From positions 1-64,000 of the forward strand of contig PNLY01000011.1 in assembly GCA_013823325.1 (NCBI GenBank): a stretch of DNA of 64,000 bases, written 5' to 3'. The first letter of the stretch is position 1. Every line of letters begins with the position of its first letter. Shown piece by piece: positions 43,022-53,583 of this stretch. The notes below the pieces were generated by a model that saw nothing but the letters and a program-made list of their open reading frames with translations, had not been told where the DNA came from and did no database searches. Both the position numbers and the translations under genes were made by a program. This DNA comes from Methylobacterium sp. (GTDB lineage Bacteria > Pseudomonadota > Alphaproteobacteria > Rhizobiales > Beijerinckiaceae).

Positions 43022-46000
43022 ATGGCCGGGCTCACCCTGTTCAGCATCCCGGCCGGCGCGCCCTTTCTCTCCGTGCTCGCCGAAGCACTGATCGCCGGCC
43101 GCTTCGGCCGGGCTTATGATCCAGGCGATCCCACTGCCCTGTCGCGCACCACGCTCTACCTGCCGACCCAGCGCGCGGCGCGGGCCTTCGGCACGATCCT
43201 GTCGGAAAAGCTCGGCGGCCGGCCGCTGCTGTTACCGCGCATTGTTCCGCTTGGCGATGTCGACGAGGCCGAAACCGCGTTGATCGCCGGTGCAGGCGAT
43301 GCCCTCGCTTTGCAGCGGCTCGCACCGATCGATCCGCTCCGCCGCCGCTTCATCCTGACGACGCTGATCTCGGCCTGGGGTCGCACCGCCAATCGCCGGC
43401 ATCTCAAGCTCGACCCGGCCGAGCCGTCGCTGATGCCGGCGACCTTGGCCGAGGCCTGGGGGCTGGCCGGCGACCTCGCCCATCTGCTCGACCAATTGCA
43501 GACCGAGGGCGTCTCGGCGTCGCGGCTGAAAGGGCTCGATGCCGCCCGCTTCGACGAGATCTGGCAGTTCAATGCCCGCTTCCTCGACATCATCGCGCAA
43601 GCCTGGCCAGCGATCCTGGAACAGCGGGCCGAGTGCGATCCGGCCGAGTTCCGCAACCGCATGCTCGCGGCCGAGCGCGAGCGTCTGCTCGCCGGCGATT
43701 TCCACGGGCCGGTGATCGCGGCGGGCTCGACCGGTACGGTGCCGGCGACGGCCCGCCTGCTCGCTGCGCTCGCCCGCGCCCCGAATGGCGCCGTCGTCCT
43801 GCCCGATCTCGATGAGGGGCTTTCGGAACAGGGCTGGCGCGCCATCGTCCAGGAGCCGGCGCCATCGCATCCGCAAGCGGCGCTGCATCGCCTGCTCGAC
43901 GAGATCGGCGCGAGCCGCGACGAGGTCGTCACCCTTGCCGAGCCCTCGCCTGCCTTGGCTCTCCGCCGCGACTTGCTGCGGCGCGCTTTGCTGCCAGCAT
44001 CGATCACCGATGACTGGGCCGGCGCTGCGCCACTTGCTGCCGGGGCACTCGACGGCTTACGCATCGTCGAAGCAGCCGACGAGCGCGAGGAGGCGCTGGT
44101 CGCAGCCCTGGCCTTGCGCGAAGTGCTGGAGCAGCCCGGCGCCCGTGCCGCGCTGATCACGCCGGATCGCGGCCTCGCCGAGCGCGTGGCGGTCGAGCTC
44201 GGGCGCTGGGGCATCCAGGCCGATGATTCCGCCGGCTTGCCGCTCGGCCGCTGGCCCGCCGGCGCCCTGCTCCGGCTGGCGCTCGATGCGGTCGAAAGCG
44301 AGCTCTCGCCGGCGAGCCTCGTGGCGCTGCTGGCCCATCCGCTCTGCCGGCTCGGCCTGACGGAAGCGCGCTTGCGGCAGGGCGCGGCGGCGTTGGAGAT
44401 CGGCTGCTGGCGTGGCGAATCCGTCGGTCCGGGTTTCGCCGGCCTGCGCCGCGCCTTCGAGACGATGCCGGAGCTGCGCGAGGCGACCTATGCGCCGCGC
44501 CCGCGCCGCAAGCTGACAGACGAGGATGTCGGCGCGGCCGAAGAGGTCCTCGCCGCGCTAGAAGACGCGCTCGCCCCGTTCGTCGCGGCCTTGGCCAGTC
44601 CTGCGCCCGAACTGCGCGAGATCGCGGCGCAGGCCCGCCGCGCCGTCGAAAAACTGAGTGGCGACGAGGCCGGCGCGATCCTCGCCTGGCGCGGTCCGGA
44701 TGGCGAGGCGCTTGCCGCGCTCTTCGACGATCTCGACGCCGCCTTGCCGGAGGCGCCCGGCGAGGGCCGCGCCCGCGACTGGATCGCCATTCTCGAAGGC
44801 CTGATCGGCGAGCGCGTCGTGCAGCGCCGCGATCCCGGCCATCCCCGCGTCAAGATCTGGGGCCTGCTCGAAGCCCGCCTGCTCGAAGCCGAGCATGTCG
44901 TGCTCGGTGGTTTGATCGAGAGCGTCTGGCCGCCGGCGACTGAGACCGATTCCTTCATCAACCGGCCGATGCGAGCCGAGCTCGGTCTTTCGCCGCCGGA
45001 ACGACGCATCGGCCAGACCGCGCATGACTTCGTCGCGGCGGCGCTCGCCGGCAAGGTGACGCTGACCCGCGCCCGCAAGGCCGGCGAAGCCGAGACGATC
45101 CCTTCGCGTTTCTGGCAGCGGCTCAAGGCGGTGGCGCCGCCTGACGCCTGGATGGCCGCAGAGGCGCGAGGGCGTGATCTCACCGCCTGGGCCGGGCTGC
45201 TCGGCAAGCCCGCCGATCTCCTGCCGGTGCCCCGGCCAAAACCCTATCCGCCTGCGCATCTGCAGCCGAAGCGGCTCAGCGTCACCGAGGTCGAGACGCT
45301 CTATCGCGATCCCTATGCCGTCTATGCCCGCAAGATCCTCAGGCTCGACGCCCTGCCGGAGCTGGTCGAGGATCCCGGCGCGACCGATCGCGGCTCGCTG
45401 CTGCACGACATCGTCGGCACCTTTGCCGAGACCTATCCCGAGCACATTCCCGCCGGCGCCCTCGGCAGCCTGATCGAGATCGGCGAGCGCTTCTTCCGCG
45501 CCTATGACGAGACGCCGGAGGTCCGCGCCTTCTGGTGGCCGCGCTTCCTTTTGATCGCGCAGAATTTCCTCGGCTGGGAGGAAAGGCGCCGGCCGGGCCT
45601 CGCCCGCGTCGCGGTCGAGCGCGATACGCAAGGCGAGTTCCCGCTGGTCGACGGCTCCTCGATCCTGCTCACCGGCCGGGCCGACCGCGTCGAAATCACG
45701 CGCGAGGGCGCCTTGCGCATCATCGATTTCAAGACCGGCGCGCCGCCGAGCGAGGAGCAGGTCCGCCTCGGTTTTGCTCCGCAATTGACGCTCGAAGCCG
45801 AGCTCGCTTTGCGCCACGGTTTTACGCCGGACATCCTGCCCGGACCCGTCGAGGCGCTGCTTTATCTTCGGCTGAACCACGATCCGAAGAGCTGGGAGAA
45901 GGACAAGAAGCTGTCGTTCAAGGACGAGGCGCAGGCCGACGTCACCGCGCGCCATCTCGTCCAGTTGCTCGACCATCTTTCGGTGCTGCGCGCCGGCCGC

Positions 46001-46126
46001 GAGCCCTGGCTCTCGCGCCGGGCGCCGGCCTACATCAAATATGCCAGCCCCTATGACCAGCTCGCCCGGGTCAAGGAATGGTCGGCCGCGCCCGATCTCG
46101 GCGGCGATGCCGGAGACGAGGCATGA
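43022..46126 (+). CDS. addB: Double-strand break repair protein AddB
   Basis: 1034 residues, the usual length of alphaproteobacterial AddB. The first 600 residues are helicase-like but lack a strong Walker A. The C-terminal PD-(D/E)XK nuclease shows GRADRVEI, then IIDFKTG (Asp902, Lys904), with QLTLEAELAL after it. With AddA it resects broken ends for RecA loading and responds to Chi-like sites. Its stop overlaps the addA start (ATGA). Confidence 0.95.
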   Translation: MAGLTLFSIPAGAPFLSVLAEALIAGRFGRAYDPGDPTALSRTTLYLPTQRAARAFGTILSEKLGGRPLLLPRIVPLGDVDEAETALIAGAGDALALQRLAPIDPLRRRFILTTLISAWGRTANRRHLKLDPAEPSLMPATLAEAWGLAGDLAHLLDQLQTEGVSASRLKGLDAARFDEIWQFNARFLDIIAQAWPAILEQRAECDPAEFRNRMLAAERERLLAGDFHGPVIAAGSTGTVPATARLLAALARAPNGAVVLPDLDEGLSEQGWRAIVQEPAPSHPQAALHRLLDEIGASRDEVVTLAEPSPALALRRDLLRRALLPASITDDWAGAAPLAAGALDGLRIVEAADEREEALVAALALREVLEQPGARAALITPDRGLAERVAVELGRWGIQADDSAGLPLGRWPAGALLRLALDAVESELSPASLVALLAHPLCRLGLTEARLRQGAAALEIGCWRGESVGPGFAGLRRAFETMPELREATYAPRPRRKLTDEDVGAAEEVLAALEDALAPFVAALASPAPELREIAAQARRAVEKLSGDEAGAILAWRGPDGEALAALFDDLDAALPEAPGEGRARDWIAILEGLIGERVVQRRDPGHPRVKIWGLLEARLLEAEHVVLGGLIESVWPPATETDSFINRPMRAELGLSPPERRIGQTAHDFVAAALAGKVTLTRARKAGEAETIPSRFWQRLKAVAPPDAWMAAEARGRDLTAWAGLLGKPADLLPVPRPKPYPPAHLQPKRLSVTEVETLYRDPYAVYARKILRLDALPELVEDPGATDRGSLLHDIVGTFAETYPEHIPAGALGSLIEIGERFFRAYDETPEVRAFWWPRFLLIAQNFLGWEERRRPGLARVAVERDTQGEFPLVDGSSILLTGRADRVEITREGALRIIDFKTGAPPSEEQVRLGFAPQLTLEAELALRHGFTPDILPGPVEALLYLRLNHDPKSWEKDKKLSFKDEAQADVTARHLVQLLDHLSVLRAGREPWLSRRAPAYIKYASPYDQLARVKEWSAAPDLGGDAGDEA

Positions 46127-49100
46127 CGCCCGCCGGCTGGACCATTCCCGAGCAGACCCGGCGCAACCAGGCGCTGGCGGCCGAGCCCGATCTCAGCGCC
46201 TGGGTCTCGGCCAATGCCGGCTCCGGCAAGACCCATGTGCTGGTCAACCGCGTGCTGCGCCTGCTGCTCGACGGCGTCGCGCCGGGCCGCATGCTCTGCA
46301 TCACCTATACCAAGGCCGCCGCCGCCAACATGTCGAACCGGGTCTTCCGGGCGCTCTCGATCTGGGCCGTCGCCTCCGACTCGGTGCTGTGGGCGGCGCT
46401 GTCGGCGCTGACGGGGAAGCTCCCGGCCGCGAGCGACATCAGCCGGGCGCGGCGGCTGTTCGCGCAGGCGCTCGAGACGCCGGGCGGCCTCAAGATCGAG
46501 ACGATCCACGCCTTCTGTACCCGCGTGCTGCAAAGCGCGCCCTTCGAGGCCAATGTCCCGCCGCGCTTCGAGGTCGCCGACGACCTCGCCCAGGACGAGC
46601 TAATGCGCGATGCCAGGCGCGACCTGCTCGCCGCCGCCGAGAGCGATCCGGACGGGCCGCAGGCGCGGGCGCTGCGCTTCATGGCCGAGCACGCGGCGCA
46701 GGACACCTTCGACCAGATCATGCGCGAGGCGCTGCACCAGCGCGCCGTGTTCAGCGATGCGGAAGGGCGGGCGCGGCGGCCCGAGGAGATCGTTGCGGGG
46801 CTCTCGGCCTTCCTCGGCATTGCAGCGGAGCTGACGGCGGAGACGGTGCGCGAGCGCTTCCGGCACGCACTGGTTGGCGTGCCCGATCTCGAGCGGTTGA
46901 TCGCCGCTTTCGAGGCCGGCAGCGCGACGCGCGTCAAGGCGGCGGCCGCGATCCGGCTGGCGCTCTCGGATGCGCCGGGCATCGATCCGGTCGCTGCCTG
47001 CCGCGCTGGCCTGCTCACGGCCGAGGGCAATGTCGCCCAGCATGTCCGCGGCAAGGGCAACAGCGCCCTGCCGGCCGATCTCGACGCGGCGCTCGATGCG
47101 CTCGCCGCCTGTCTGACCACCGCGATCGACCAACTCAATGCCATCGCAGTACGCGAGCGCAGCGCGGCGCTCGCCGTGCTGGTGACGCATATCCTCGCCG
47201 CCTATCGCCGGCTGAAGGCGCAGCGCTCGCTGCTCGATTATGACGATCTGATCGCCAAGGCGCGTTCGCTGCTCGACCGGGTCGATCCGGCCTGGGCGCT
47301 CTACAAGCTCGACGCCGGCATCGACCACATCCTGCTCGACGAAGCCCAGGACACCAGCGAGGCGCAATGGGCGATTCTGCGCCGCCTCGCCGAGGAGTTC
47401 TCGGCCGGCGAGGGCGCGCGCGAGCAGGTGCGGCCGCGAACCGTCTTCGTCGTCGGCGACGAGAAGCAGTCGATCTACGGTTTCCAAGGCGCGGCGCCCG
47501 CCCATTTCAGCGAGGAAAGGCGGTTGCTCGGCCGGCGCCTCCAGGAGGCGGGCCAGCGCTTCGAGCCGATCAGCCTCACCACCTCCTTCCGCTCGGCGCC
47601 CGACATCATGCGTGCCGTCGATGCGGTGTTCGCGCCGCAGGAGCACTGGCGCGGCCTCGTCTTCGACGGCGGCGCCGGGCCCGAGCGCCACGACACGGTC
47701 AAGCGCGCCGCGATCGGCGCGGTCGATCTCTGGCCGATCTCGGCCGATGACTCCAGCGAGAAGCCCGATGCCTGGACGACGCCGGTCGATGCACCTGAGC
47801 GGCGCTCCGGCCTGGTCAAGCTCGCCGCCCGCATCGCCGATGTGTTGAAGCGCTGGAGCGAGGCCGGCCGCGACGATATCGGCCGGCCGTTCAAGCCCGG
47901 CGACGTGATGATCCTGCTGCGCCAGCGCGGCGCGCTGTTCGAGGCGATCGTCAAGGCGCTGAAGGATCGCGGCGTCCCCGTCACCGGCCGCGACCGGTTG
48001 ACGCTTGCCGACCATCCGGCGGTGGAGGATCTCGTCGCGCTGGGGCGGGCGATTCTGCTGCCGCAGGACGATCTTTCGCTGGCGATCACGCTGAAGACGC
48101 CGCTCTTCGGCCTCGACGATGACGACCTGATGCGGCTCGCGCCGGAGCGGAAGGGTTCCTTGCGCGACGCCTTCCGCCAGGCGGCGCAGGCGGAACCGCG
48201 CTACGCCGCGATCGAGGCGCGCCTGACCGAACTCGCCGAAGAGGCGGGTCGCTGCGGTCCGTTCCGCTTCTACGCCGGGCTGCTCGGTCCCGGCGGCGGG
48301 CGCAATCTCGCGCTTGCCCGCCTCGGCCCGGAAGCCGGCGATGCGCTCGACGCCTTCCTCAGCGCCGCGCTCGACCATGAGCGGCGCCATGGCCCCTCGC
48401 TCGCCGGCTTCCTGCATCATATCGGTGCGGTGGCGACGCAGGTGAAGCGCGATCTTTCGGCCAGCGCCGGCGAGGTCCGGGTGATGACCGTGCACGGCTC
48501 GAAAGGGCTGGAGGCGCCGGTCGTCATCCTCGCCGATCTCGGCATCGCGCCCGGAGAGCGCCGCCTGCCCAAGCTTATGGCGGTCGCGCCGCCGCGCGGT
48601 GCGCAGGTGCCGGTCTGGCCGACGAAGCGGGCGGACGATCCCGCCGCGATGCGGCGCGCCAAGGATGCGATCGTCGCGCAGATGGTCGAGGAGCATCACC
48701 GCCTGCTCTATGTCGCGCTGACCCGCGCCGAGGAGCGCTTGATTCTGTGCGGCGTGCAGGCCAAGGGCGAGGCGCCCGAAGGCTCCTGGTACGCCATGGC
48801 CGAACTCGGCCTCGCCGGCTCCGAACCCTGGCTGCGCGATGTTCCCGCGCCCGATGGCGACGGCGAGGTTCGCCGCTTCATGGTCTCCCAGCCGGGAGAG
48901 ACCGCGGCTGAGGACAGTCTTGCCGCCCCTACTTCAGCCCCGCCGCCAGGCTGGTTGACGCGTTCCGCACCCGAGGAGGCAGAGCCTGCGCCGCCCCTGC
49001 GTCCGTCGAGCGCGCTGTCTGCGGCCGACGCGCAGGAGCGCCCGCATGACGGACCTTTCGTCGCCAATGCGGCGGCGGCCGGCCGGCTCGCGCATCTGCT

Positions 49101-49599
49101 GCTGCAGGTCCTGCCGGAGGTGCCGCACGAGCGCCGCGCCAGCACGGCTCATGCGCTGGCGGAGGCGCGTGGCGGCTCTTTGCCGGAGGAGCGTCGCAGC
49201 AAGATCGTCGACGACGCGCTCGCGCTGATCGCCGCACCGGAGTTCGGCGGCCTGTTCGGGCAAGGTAGCCTCGCCGAGGTGCCGCTCGCCGGCGAGATTA
49301 TCCTAGCCGATGGCAGCAAGCGGCCTGTGCAAGGCCGGATCGACCGGCTCTCGGTCGGCGACGACGAGGTGCTGATCGCCGATTTCAAGACGGCTGCCCG
49401 TGCGCCGCAGGATGCGGCCGCGCTGCCGGTCTCGACGCTGGCGCAGCTTGCGGTCTATCGCCGGCTGGTCGGCGAGATCTACCCCGGCCGGCGTGTCCGG
49501 GCGGTGGCGATCTATACGGCGAGCCTGAAGCCGCTGGAGCCGTCAGTCGAGCTGCTCGATGCAGCCCTGGCGAAGATGGCGGCTCCGTCGCGGCAATAG
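46123..49599 (+). CDS. addA: Double-strand break repair helicase AddA
   Basis: 1158 residues from ATG 46123, which overlaps the addB stop. The UvrD-type helicase has Walker A ANAGSGKT (about 30-37), TYTKAAAANM, DEAQDTS (about 406), VGDEKQSIYGFQGA and VMTVHGSKGLE. The C-terminal nuclease holds GRIDRLSV and VLIADFKTA (Asp1087, Lys1089), then QLAVYRRL. It is the motor and second nuclease of AddAB, the RecBCD replacement in this group. It converges on the RidA gene 3 bases away. Confidence 0.96.
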   Translation: MTPAGWTIPEQTRRNQALAAEPDLSAWVSANAGSGKTHVLVNRVLRLLLDGVAPGRMLCITYTKAAAANMSNRVFRALSIWAVASDSVLWAALSALTGKLPAASDISRARRLFAQALETPGGLKIETIHAFCTRVLQSAPFEANVPPRFEVADDLAQDELMRDARRDLLAAAESDPDGPQARALRFMAEHAAQDTFDQIMREALHQRAVFSDAEGRARRPEEIVAGLSAFLGIAAELTAETVRERFRHALVGVPDLERLIAAFEAGSATRVKAAAAIRLALSDAPGIDPVAACRAGLLTAEGNVAQHVRGKGNSALPADLDAALDALAACLTTAIDQLNAIAVRERSAALAVLVTHILAAYRRLKAQRSLLDYDDLIAKARSLLDRVDPAWALYKLDAGIDHILLDEAQDTSEAQWAILRRLAEEFSAGEGAREQVRPRTVFVVGDEKQSIYGFQGAAPAHFSEERRLLGRRLQEAGQRFEPISLTTSFRSAPDIMRAVDAVFAPQEHWRGLVFDGGAGPERHDTVKRAAIGAVDLWPISADDSSEKPDAWTTPVDAPERRSGLVKLAARIADVLKRWSEAGRDDIGRPFKPGDVMILLRQRGALFEAIVKALKDRGVPVTGRDRLTLADHPAVEDLVALGRAILLPQDDLSLAITLKTPLFGLDDDDLMRLAPERKGSLRDAFRQAAQAEPRYAAIEARLTELAEEAGRCGPFRFYAGLLGPGGGRNLALARLGPEAGDALDAFLSAALDHERRHGPSLAGFLHHIGAVATQVKRDLSASAGEVRVMTVHGSKGLEAPVVILADLGIAPGERRLPKLMAVAPPRGAQVPVWPTKRADDPAAMRRAKDAIVAQMVEEHHRLLYVALTRAEERLILCGVQAKGEAPEGSWYAMAELGLAGSEPWLRDVPAPDGDGEVRRFMVSQPGETAAEDSLAAPTSAPPPGWLTRSAPEEAEPAPPLRPSSALSAADAQERPHDGPFVANAAAAGRLAHLLLQVLPEVPHERRASTAHALAEARGGSLPEERRSKIVDDALALIAAPEFGGLFGQGSLAEVPLAGEIILADGSKRPVQGRIDRLSVGDDEVLIADFKTAARAPQDAAALPVSTLAQLAVYRRLVGEIYPGRRVRAVAIYTASLKPLEPSVELLDAALAKMAAPSRQ

Positions 49600-49602
49600 G
49601 AG

Positions 49603-49998
49603 TCAGCCGATCGCGGCGACGCACTCGATCTCGATGTCGAAGGGCAATGGCCAGGGCCGGATCGCGGCGCTGGTCCGGGCCGGGAAGCCGTCGCTGAAAT
49701 AGGTGCGGTAGACCGCGTTGACCCCGGCCATCAGGGCGGGATCGGTGACGAAGATCGTCGCCTTGATGACGGCGTCGAGCGAGGCGCCGCCATGGCGCAG
49801 GGTCACGGCCAGCGCTTCCATGGCGGCGCGGGTCTGCGTCTCGATGTCGCCGCCGACGATATCGCCGGTGGTGACGTCGATAGGCGGCATGCCGCAGGTG
49901 AAGAGCAGGTCGCCGGCGCGCGCCAGTGCCGAAGTCGGAGCGCCGAGCCGGCGGATCGCCTCGGAGATGACGGGGACTTCGATGATCTCGCGGCGCAT
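49603..49998 (-). CDS. RidA/YjgF family protein
   Basis: 131 residues from ATG 49998 (GTG 50010 with AAGGGAAA upstream is equally likely). The family pattern is clear: GDLLFTCGMPPIDVTTGDIV, then IETQTRAAMEAL, KATIFVTDPALMAGVNAVY, and RTSAAIRPWPLPFDIEIEC at the end. RidA proteins hydrolyse reactive enamines and imines; the Arg in the RTS motif is the key residue. The gene lies downstream of the tetR gene in the same direction and probably belongs to the neighbouring catabolic cluster. Confidence 0.88.
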   Translation of the reverse strand: MRREIIEVPVISEAIRRLGAPTSALARAGDLLFTCGMPPIDVTTGDIVGGDIETQTRAAMEALAVTLRHGGASLDAVIKATIFVTDPALMAGVNAVYRTYFSDGFPARTSAAIRPWPLPFDIEIECVAAIG

Positions 49999-50030
49999 GA
50001 TCTGATCCACTTTCCCTTGGATAAGCCGGC

Positions 50031-50675
50031 TCAGCGGCCCCGTAGCAGGCCGTCGATGCCGGCGGCACAGAACTCTGTCAGGCGCTGCAACAGCTGCTCG
50101 GCATTCTCCACGATCGGCACCGCCTCGCGTGGCTGGTCGAGCCGGGCGGCGCGGTCGCCGGCCGCCATGGTCATGACGAGCGCACCGACCATGAACAGGT
50201 AGGCGTCGACCAGTGAGCCCTCCGGTGCCTGCGGATAGGCCTTGCCCAGCGCCGCGACGAATTGCCGTGCGGTCGGATCGAAATGCTCGGCCACGACGCC
50301 GCGCGCCGCCTCGCGCGGGTCGATCGCTTCGCGGGCGGTCATCATGGCGAAGGCCGCGCCCTGCACCCCTTCGCTGAAGCGCTGGCGGACGGAGGGGCCG
50401 ATCAAGGCGGCGACGATCTCGCGGACGTCCAATGCCGGCCGGGCCATGGCCTCGCCCAGCGCCTGGGCACGCGCCAGCGCCAAGGCATGCGCCCGGCGGG
50501 CGAAGACGGCACGGTAGAGCGCCTCCTTCGAGCCGAAATGATAGCTGAGCTGCGAGAGCCGCACGCCGGCCGCGGCCGCAAGGTCCCGCATCGAGGCGCC
50601 GTCGGCGCCGCCGCGCTCGGCGAAAAGCCGCTCGGCAGCGTCGAGAATGCGGTCGCGCGTCGGCATCGCGGACAT
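50031..50675 (-). CDS. TetR family transcription regulator
   Basis: 214 residues. The N-terminal helix-turn-helix (residues 6-55) reads [18 protein letters not shown] and [20 protein letters not shown], then [11 protein letters not shown]. The C-terminal ligand-binding part is helical with a hydrophobic centre ([17 protein letters not shown]). It is divergent from the cyclase-BKACE operon. A symmetrical site at 50737-50748 in the shared gap is its likely operator. The ligand is unknown. Confidence 0.9.
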   Translation of the reverse strand: MSAMPTRDRILDAAERLFAERGGADGASMRDLAAAAGVRLSQLSYHFGSKEALYRAVFARRAHALALARAQALGEAMARPALDVREIVAALIGPSVRQRFSEGVQGAAFAMMTAREAIDPREAARGVVAEHFDPTARQFVAALGKAYPQAPEGSLVDAYLFMVGALVMTMAAGDRAARLDQPREAVPIVENAEQLLQRLTEFCAAGIDGLLRGR

Positions 50676-50736
50676 CGGGCCCTCCAGAATCCAGCGATTC
50701 CCCTCTTACCAGAAACATGGCGCCCTGCTATAGGTC

Positions 50737-50748
50737 GGACGTTCGTCC
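50737..50748. promoter_or_regulatory. Candidate TetR operator
   Basis: GGACG-TT-CGTCC, a perfect inverted repeat in the gap between the divergent tetR and cyclase genes. Confidence 0.55.
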
Positions 50749-50794
50749 AAATTCGAACTCCAGAGAACACATCCTCACGGGAGGACATACCGGC

Positions 50795-51574
50795 ATGCTG
50801 CCAGGCCGCCTCGTCGATCTGTCGATTCCGCTGGAGAACGACGTTCCTGCCGATCCGCCCTTCCAGAAGGTCAGAATCGACTATCGCACGCATGAGGCGA
50901 CGGCGAAGGACATCGCAGCGGCCTTTCCGGGCCTTAAGCCCGAGCAGCTTCCGGACGGCATGGGCTGGGCGGTCGAGCTCGCGACGATCTCGACCCATAA
51001 CGGCACCCATGTCGATGCGCCCTGGCACTATCACCCGACGCAGGATGGCGGCGCGCCGGCGCTCAGGATCGACGAATGCCCGCTCGACTGGTTCCTGCGG
51101 CCGGGCGTGAAGCTCGACTTCCGCCATCTGCCGGATGGCCATGTCGTCACTCCCGCCGAGATCGACGCCGAGCTGGCGCGGATCGGCCATACCCTCAGCC
51201 CGCTGGAGATCGTCATCGCCAATACGCGGGCCGGCGCTCGCTATGGCGAGGCCGACTATGTCGATTCCGGTTGCGGCTTCGGCCGCGAGGCGACGCTGCA
51301 TCTGGTGCGGCAGGGCATCAAGGTGGTCGGCACCGATGGCTGGAGCTGGGATGCGCCGTTCAGCCACACCGCCCACCGCTTTGCGCAGACCGGCGACGCC
51401 TCGCTGATCTGGGAGGGCCACAAGGCGGGGCGCGAGGCCGGCTATTGCCAGATCGAGAAGCTGCACAATCTCGAAGCGCTGCCGGCGACCGGTTTCACCA
51501 TCAGCTGCCTGCCGGTGAAGGTCCGCAACGGCTCGGCCGGCTGGACGCGGGCAGTCGCCATTCTACCGGTCTGA
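50795..51574 (+). CDS. Cyclase family (kynurenine-formamidase-like) metal hydrolase
   Basis: 259 residues from ATG 50795, behind GGGAGG. The family metal-binding motif is [13 protein letters not shown] (about residues 68-80), with more His ligands in a later GxxH segment ([16 protein letters not shown]). The fold is that of KynB-like and cyclase-family hydrolases, which cleave amides or esters. It heads an apparent operon with BKACE, SMP-30 and a binding protein, so a role in breaking down a small carboxylic compound is likely. The substrate is unknown. Confidence 0.88.
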   Translation: MLPGRLVDLSIPLENDVPADPPFQKVRIDYRTHEATAKDIAAAFPGLKPEQLPDGMGWAVELATISTHNGTHVDAPWHYHPTQDGGAPALRIDECPLDWFLRPGVKLDFRHLPDGHVVTPAEIDAELARIGHTLSPLEIVIANTRAGARYGEADYVDSGCGFGREATLHLVRQGIKVVGTDGWSWDAPFSHTAHRFAQTGDASLIWEGHKAGREAGYCQIEKLHNLEALPATGFTISCLPVKVRNGSAGWTRAVAILPV

Positions 51575-51597
51575 ACGCAGGGACGAAGGAGAGCTCC

Positions 51598-52524
51598 ATG
51601 AGCAAGATCATCATCACCTGCGCCGTCACCGGCGGCATCCACACGCCGACCATGTCCGAGCATCTGCCGATCACGCCGGACGAGATCGCGAGCCAGGCGA
51701 TCGCGGCGGCGGAGGCGGGCGCGGCGATCCTGCATCTGCACGCGCGCGATCCCAAAGACGGCCGCCCGACGCCGGACCCGGCGGTGTTCATGGAGTTCCT
51801 GCCGCGGATCAAGCAAGCGACCGACGCGGTCGTGAACATCACCACCGGCGGCGGCCTTACCATGACGGTCGAGGAGCGCCTTGCCGCGCCGCTCAAGGCC
51901 GCGCCTGAGATGTGCTCGCTCAACATGGGCTCGATGAACTTCGCGCTGCATCCCCTTGCGGAGAAGTACAGCGACTGGAAACATCCCTGGGAGCAGCCCT
52001 ATCTCGCGGGCACCAAGGACTTCATCTTCCGCAACACCTTCGGCGACATCGAGCGCATCTACAAGCTGCTCGGCGAAGGCCACGGCACCAAGTTCGAGCA
52101 TGAATGCTACGATGTCGGCCACCTCTACAATCTCGCCCATTGCCTCGATCGCGGCTGGTTCCGGCCGCCGGTCTTCCTGCAACTGATCTTCGGCATTCTC
52201 GGCGGCATCGGCGCCGATCTCGACAACCTGATGTTCATGAAGCGCACCGCCGACAAGCTTTTCGGCCGGGATTACCACTGGTCGGTGCTCGCTGCCGGGC
52301 GCCATCAGATGGCCTTCTGCACGCAGGCCGCGATGCTGGGCGGCAATGTCCGCGTCGGGCTCGAGGACAGCCTGTTCATCGGCAGGGGCAAGCTCGCCAC
52401 GTCCAATGCCGAGCAGGTTGCCAAGATCCGCCGCATCGTCGAGGAGCTCGGCTACGAGATCGCCACGCCCGATGAGGCCCGCGCCACGCTCGGCCTCAAG
52501 GGCGGCGACCGCGTGAACTTCTGA
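51598..52524 (+). CDS. BKACE (DUF849) beta-keto acid cleavage enzyme family
   Basis: 308 residues; AAGGAGAGCTCC precedes the ATG. The TIM-barrel family is recognised by the start IIITCAVTGGIHTPTMSEHL, AAILHLHARDPKDGRPT (zinc-binding His pair), NITTGGG, and the end VRVGLEDSLFIGRGKLATSN. BKACE enzymes condense or cleave 3-keto acids with acetyl-CoA. The active-site surroundings differ between subfamilies, so the keto acid is not known. It overlaps the next gene by one base. Confidence 0.93.
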   Translation: MSKIIITCAVTGGIHTPTMSEHLPITPDEIASQAIAAAEAGAAILHLHARDPKDGRPTPDPAVFMEFLPRIKQATDAVVNITTGGGLTMTVEERLAAPLKAAPEMCSLNMGSMNFALHPLAEKYSDWKHPWEQPYLAGTKDFIFRNTFGDIERIYKLLGEGHGTKFEHECYDVGHLYNLAHCLDRGWFRPPVFLQLIFGILGGIGADLDNLMFMKRTADKLFGRDYHWSVLAAGRHQMAFCTQAAMLGGNVRVGLEDSLFIGRGKLATSNAEQVAKIRRIVEELGYEIATPDEARATLGLKGGDRVNF

Positions 52525-53552
52525 TGTCGCCTCGCCCCAACCCCCTCGACGGCTTCGTCGTCGATCCGGCCACTCTTCGCTATGTCGGCGAAGGCCTGCA
52601 GCGGCCGGAATGCATCCTCGCCGAGCGCGACGGCTCGCTCTGGAGCGCCGATGCGCGCGGCGGCGTCGTCCATATCCGGCCCGACGGCACGCAGCAGCTG
52701 ATCACGCAGACGGCGAGCCGCGGCTTTGCCGAAGCCCCCGACGAGGAGGCGCGCTTCGTCTCCGGCACCTTGCCGAACGGCCTCGCCTTCGCCCGCAATG
52801 GCGACGTGCTGATCTCGAATTTCGGCACCGACCGGCTGGAGGTGATGACCCGCTCGGGCGAGACACGCGTGCTGGTCGATACGATCGACGGGCAGCCGAT
52901 CGGCAAGGTCAATTTCGTGCTGCGCGACAGCAAGGACCGGATCTGGCTGACGATCTCGACCCGGACCAGGAACTGGATGCGGGCGATGAGCCCCAATGTC
53001 CGCGACGGCCATGTTGCGCTCTATGATGGCGGACGCCTGCGCATCGTCGCTGATGGCTTCGCCTTCACCAACGAGATCCGTCTCGATGCCAATGAGGAAT
53101 GGCTCTACGTCGCCGAGACCTGCGCCTGCCGGGTGACGCGATTGCGGGTCCAGCCCGATGGCAGCCTGACCGATCGCGAGATCTTCGGCCCGAGCGACCA
53201 TGGCGCCTTCATCGACGGCATCGCCTTCGACGCCCATGGCAATCTCTGGGGCACGCATGTGATGCTCGACCGGATCTTCGCGCTCACGCCCGAAGGCGAT
53301 CTGCGCATCCTGCTCGACGACGATCGCGGCAGCGCAGCCGGCAAGGCTCTGATGGCGGCCTTTGCTCGCGACGAGGCGACGCCGGAACTGATGCTCGCCT
53401 GTGGCGGCACGATCGCGCCCTGGTTCGCCAGCATCACCTTCGGCGGCCCCGATCTCAACACCGCCTATATCGGCAGCCTGCGCGGCAGCCGCATCCCCTC
53501 TTTCAGATCACCGGCCGCCGGCCTGCCGATGGCGCACTGGCACGACCGCTAG
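52524..53552 (+). CDS. SMP-30/gluconolactonase-like beta-propeller protein
   Basis: 342 residues; the ATG overlaps the BKACE stop (TGATG). The six-bladed propeller pattern is visible: LQRPECILAERDGSLWSADA, RGGVVHIRPDG, then NGLAFARNGDVLISNFG, and FTNEIRLDANEEWLYVAET with the usual Asn/Glu metal ligands. It has no signal peptide, so it is cytoplasmic. Such enzymes open lactones. In this operon it probably hydrolyses a lactone in the same degradation route. Confidence 0.88.
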   Translation: MSPRPNPLDGFVVDPATLRYVGEGLQRPECILAERDGSLWSADARGGVVHIRPDGTQQLITQTASRGFAEAPDEEARFVSGTLPNGLAFARNGDVLISNFGTDRLEVMTRSGETRVLVDTIDGQPIGKVNFVLRDSKDRIWLTISTRTRNWMRAMSPNVRDGHVALYDGGRLRIVADGFAFTNEIRLDANEEWLYVAETCACRVTRLRVQPDGSLTDREIFGPSDHGAFIDGIAFDAHGNLWGTHVMLDRIFALTPEGDLRILLDDDRGSAAGKALMAAFARDEATPELMLACGGTIAPWFASITFGGPDLNTAYIGSLRGSRIPSFRSPAAGLPMAHWHDR

Positions 53553-53583
53553 CAACGACGAAAACACCATGGGAGGAATTCAC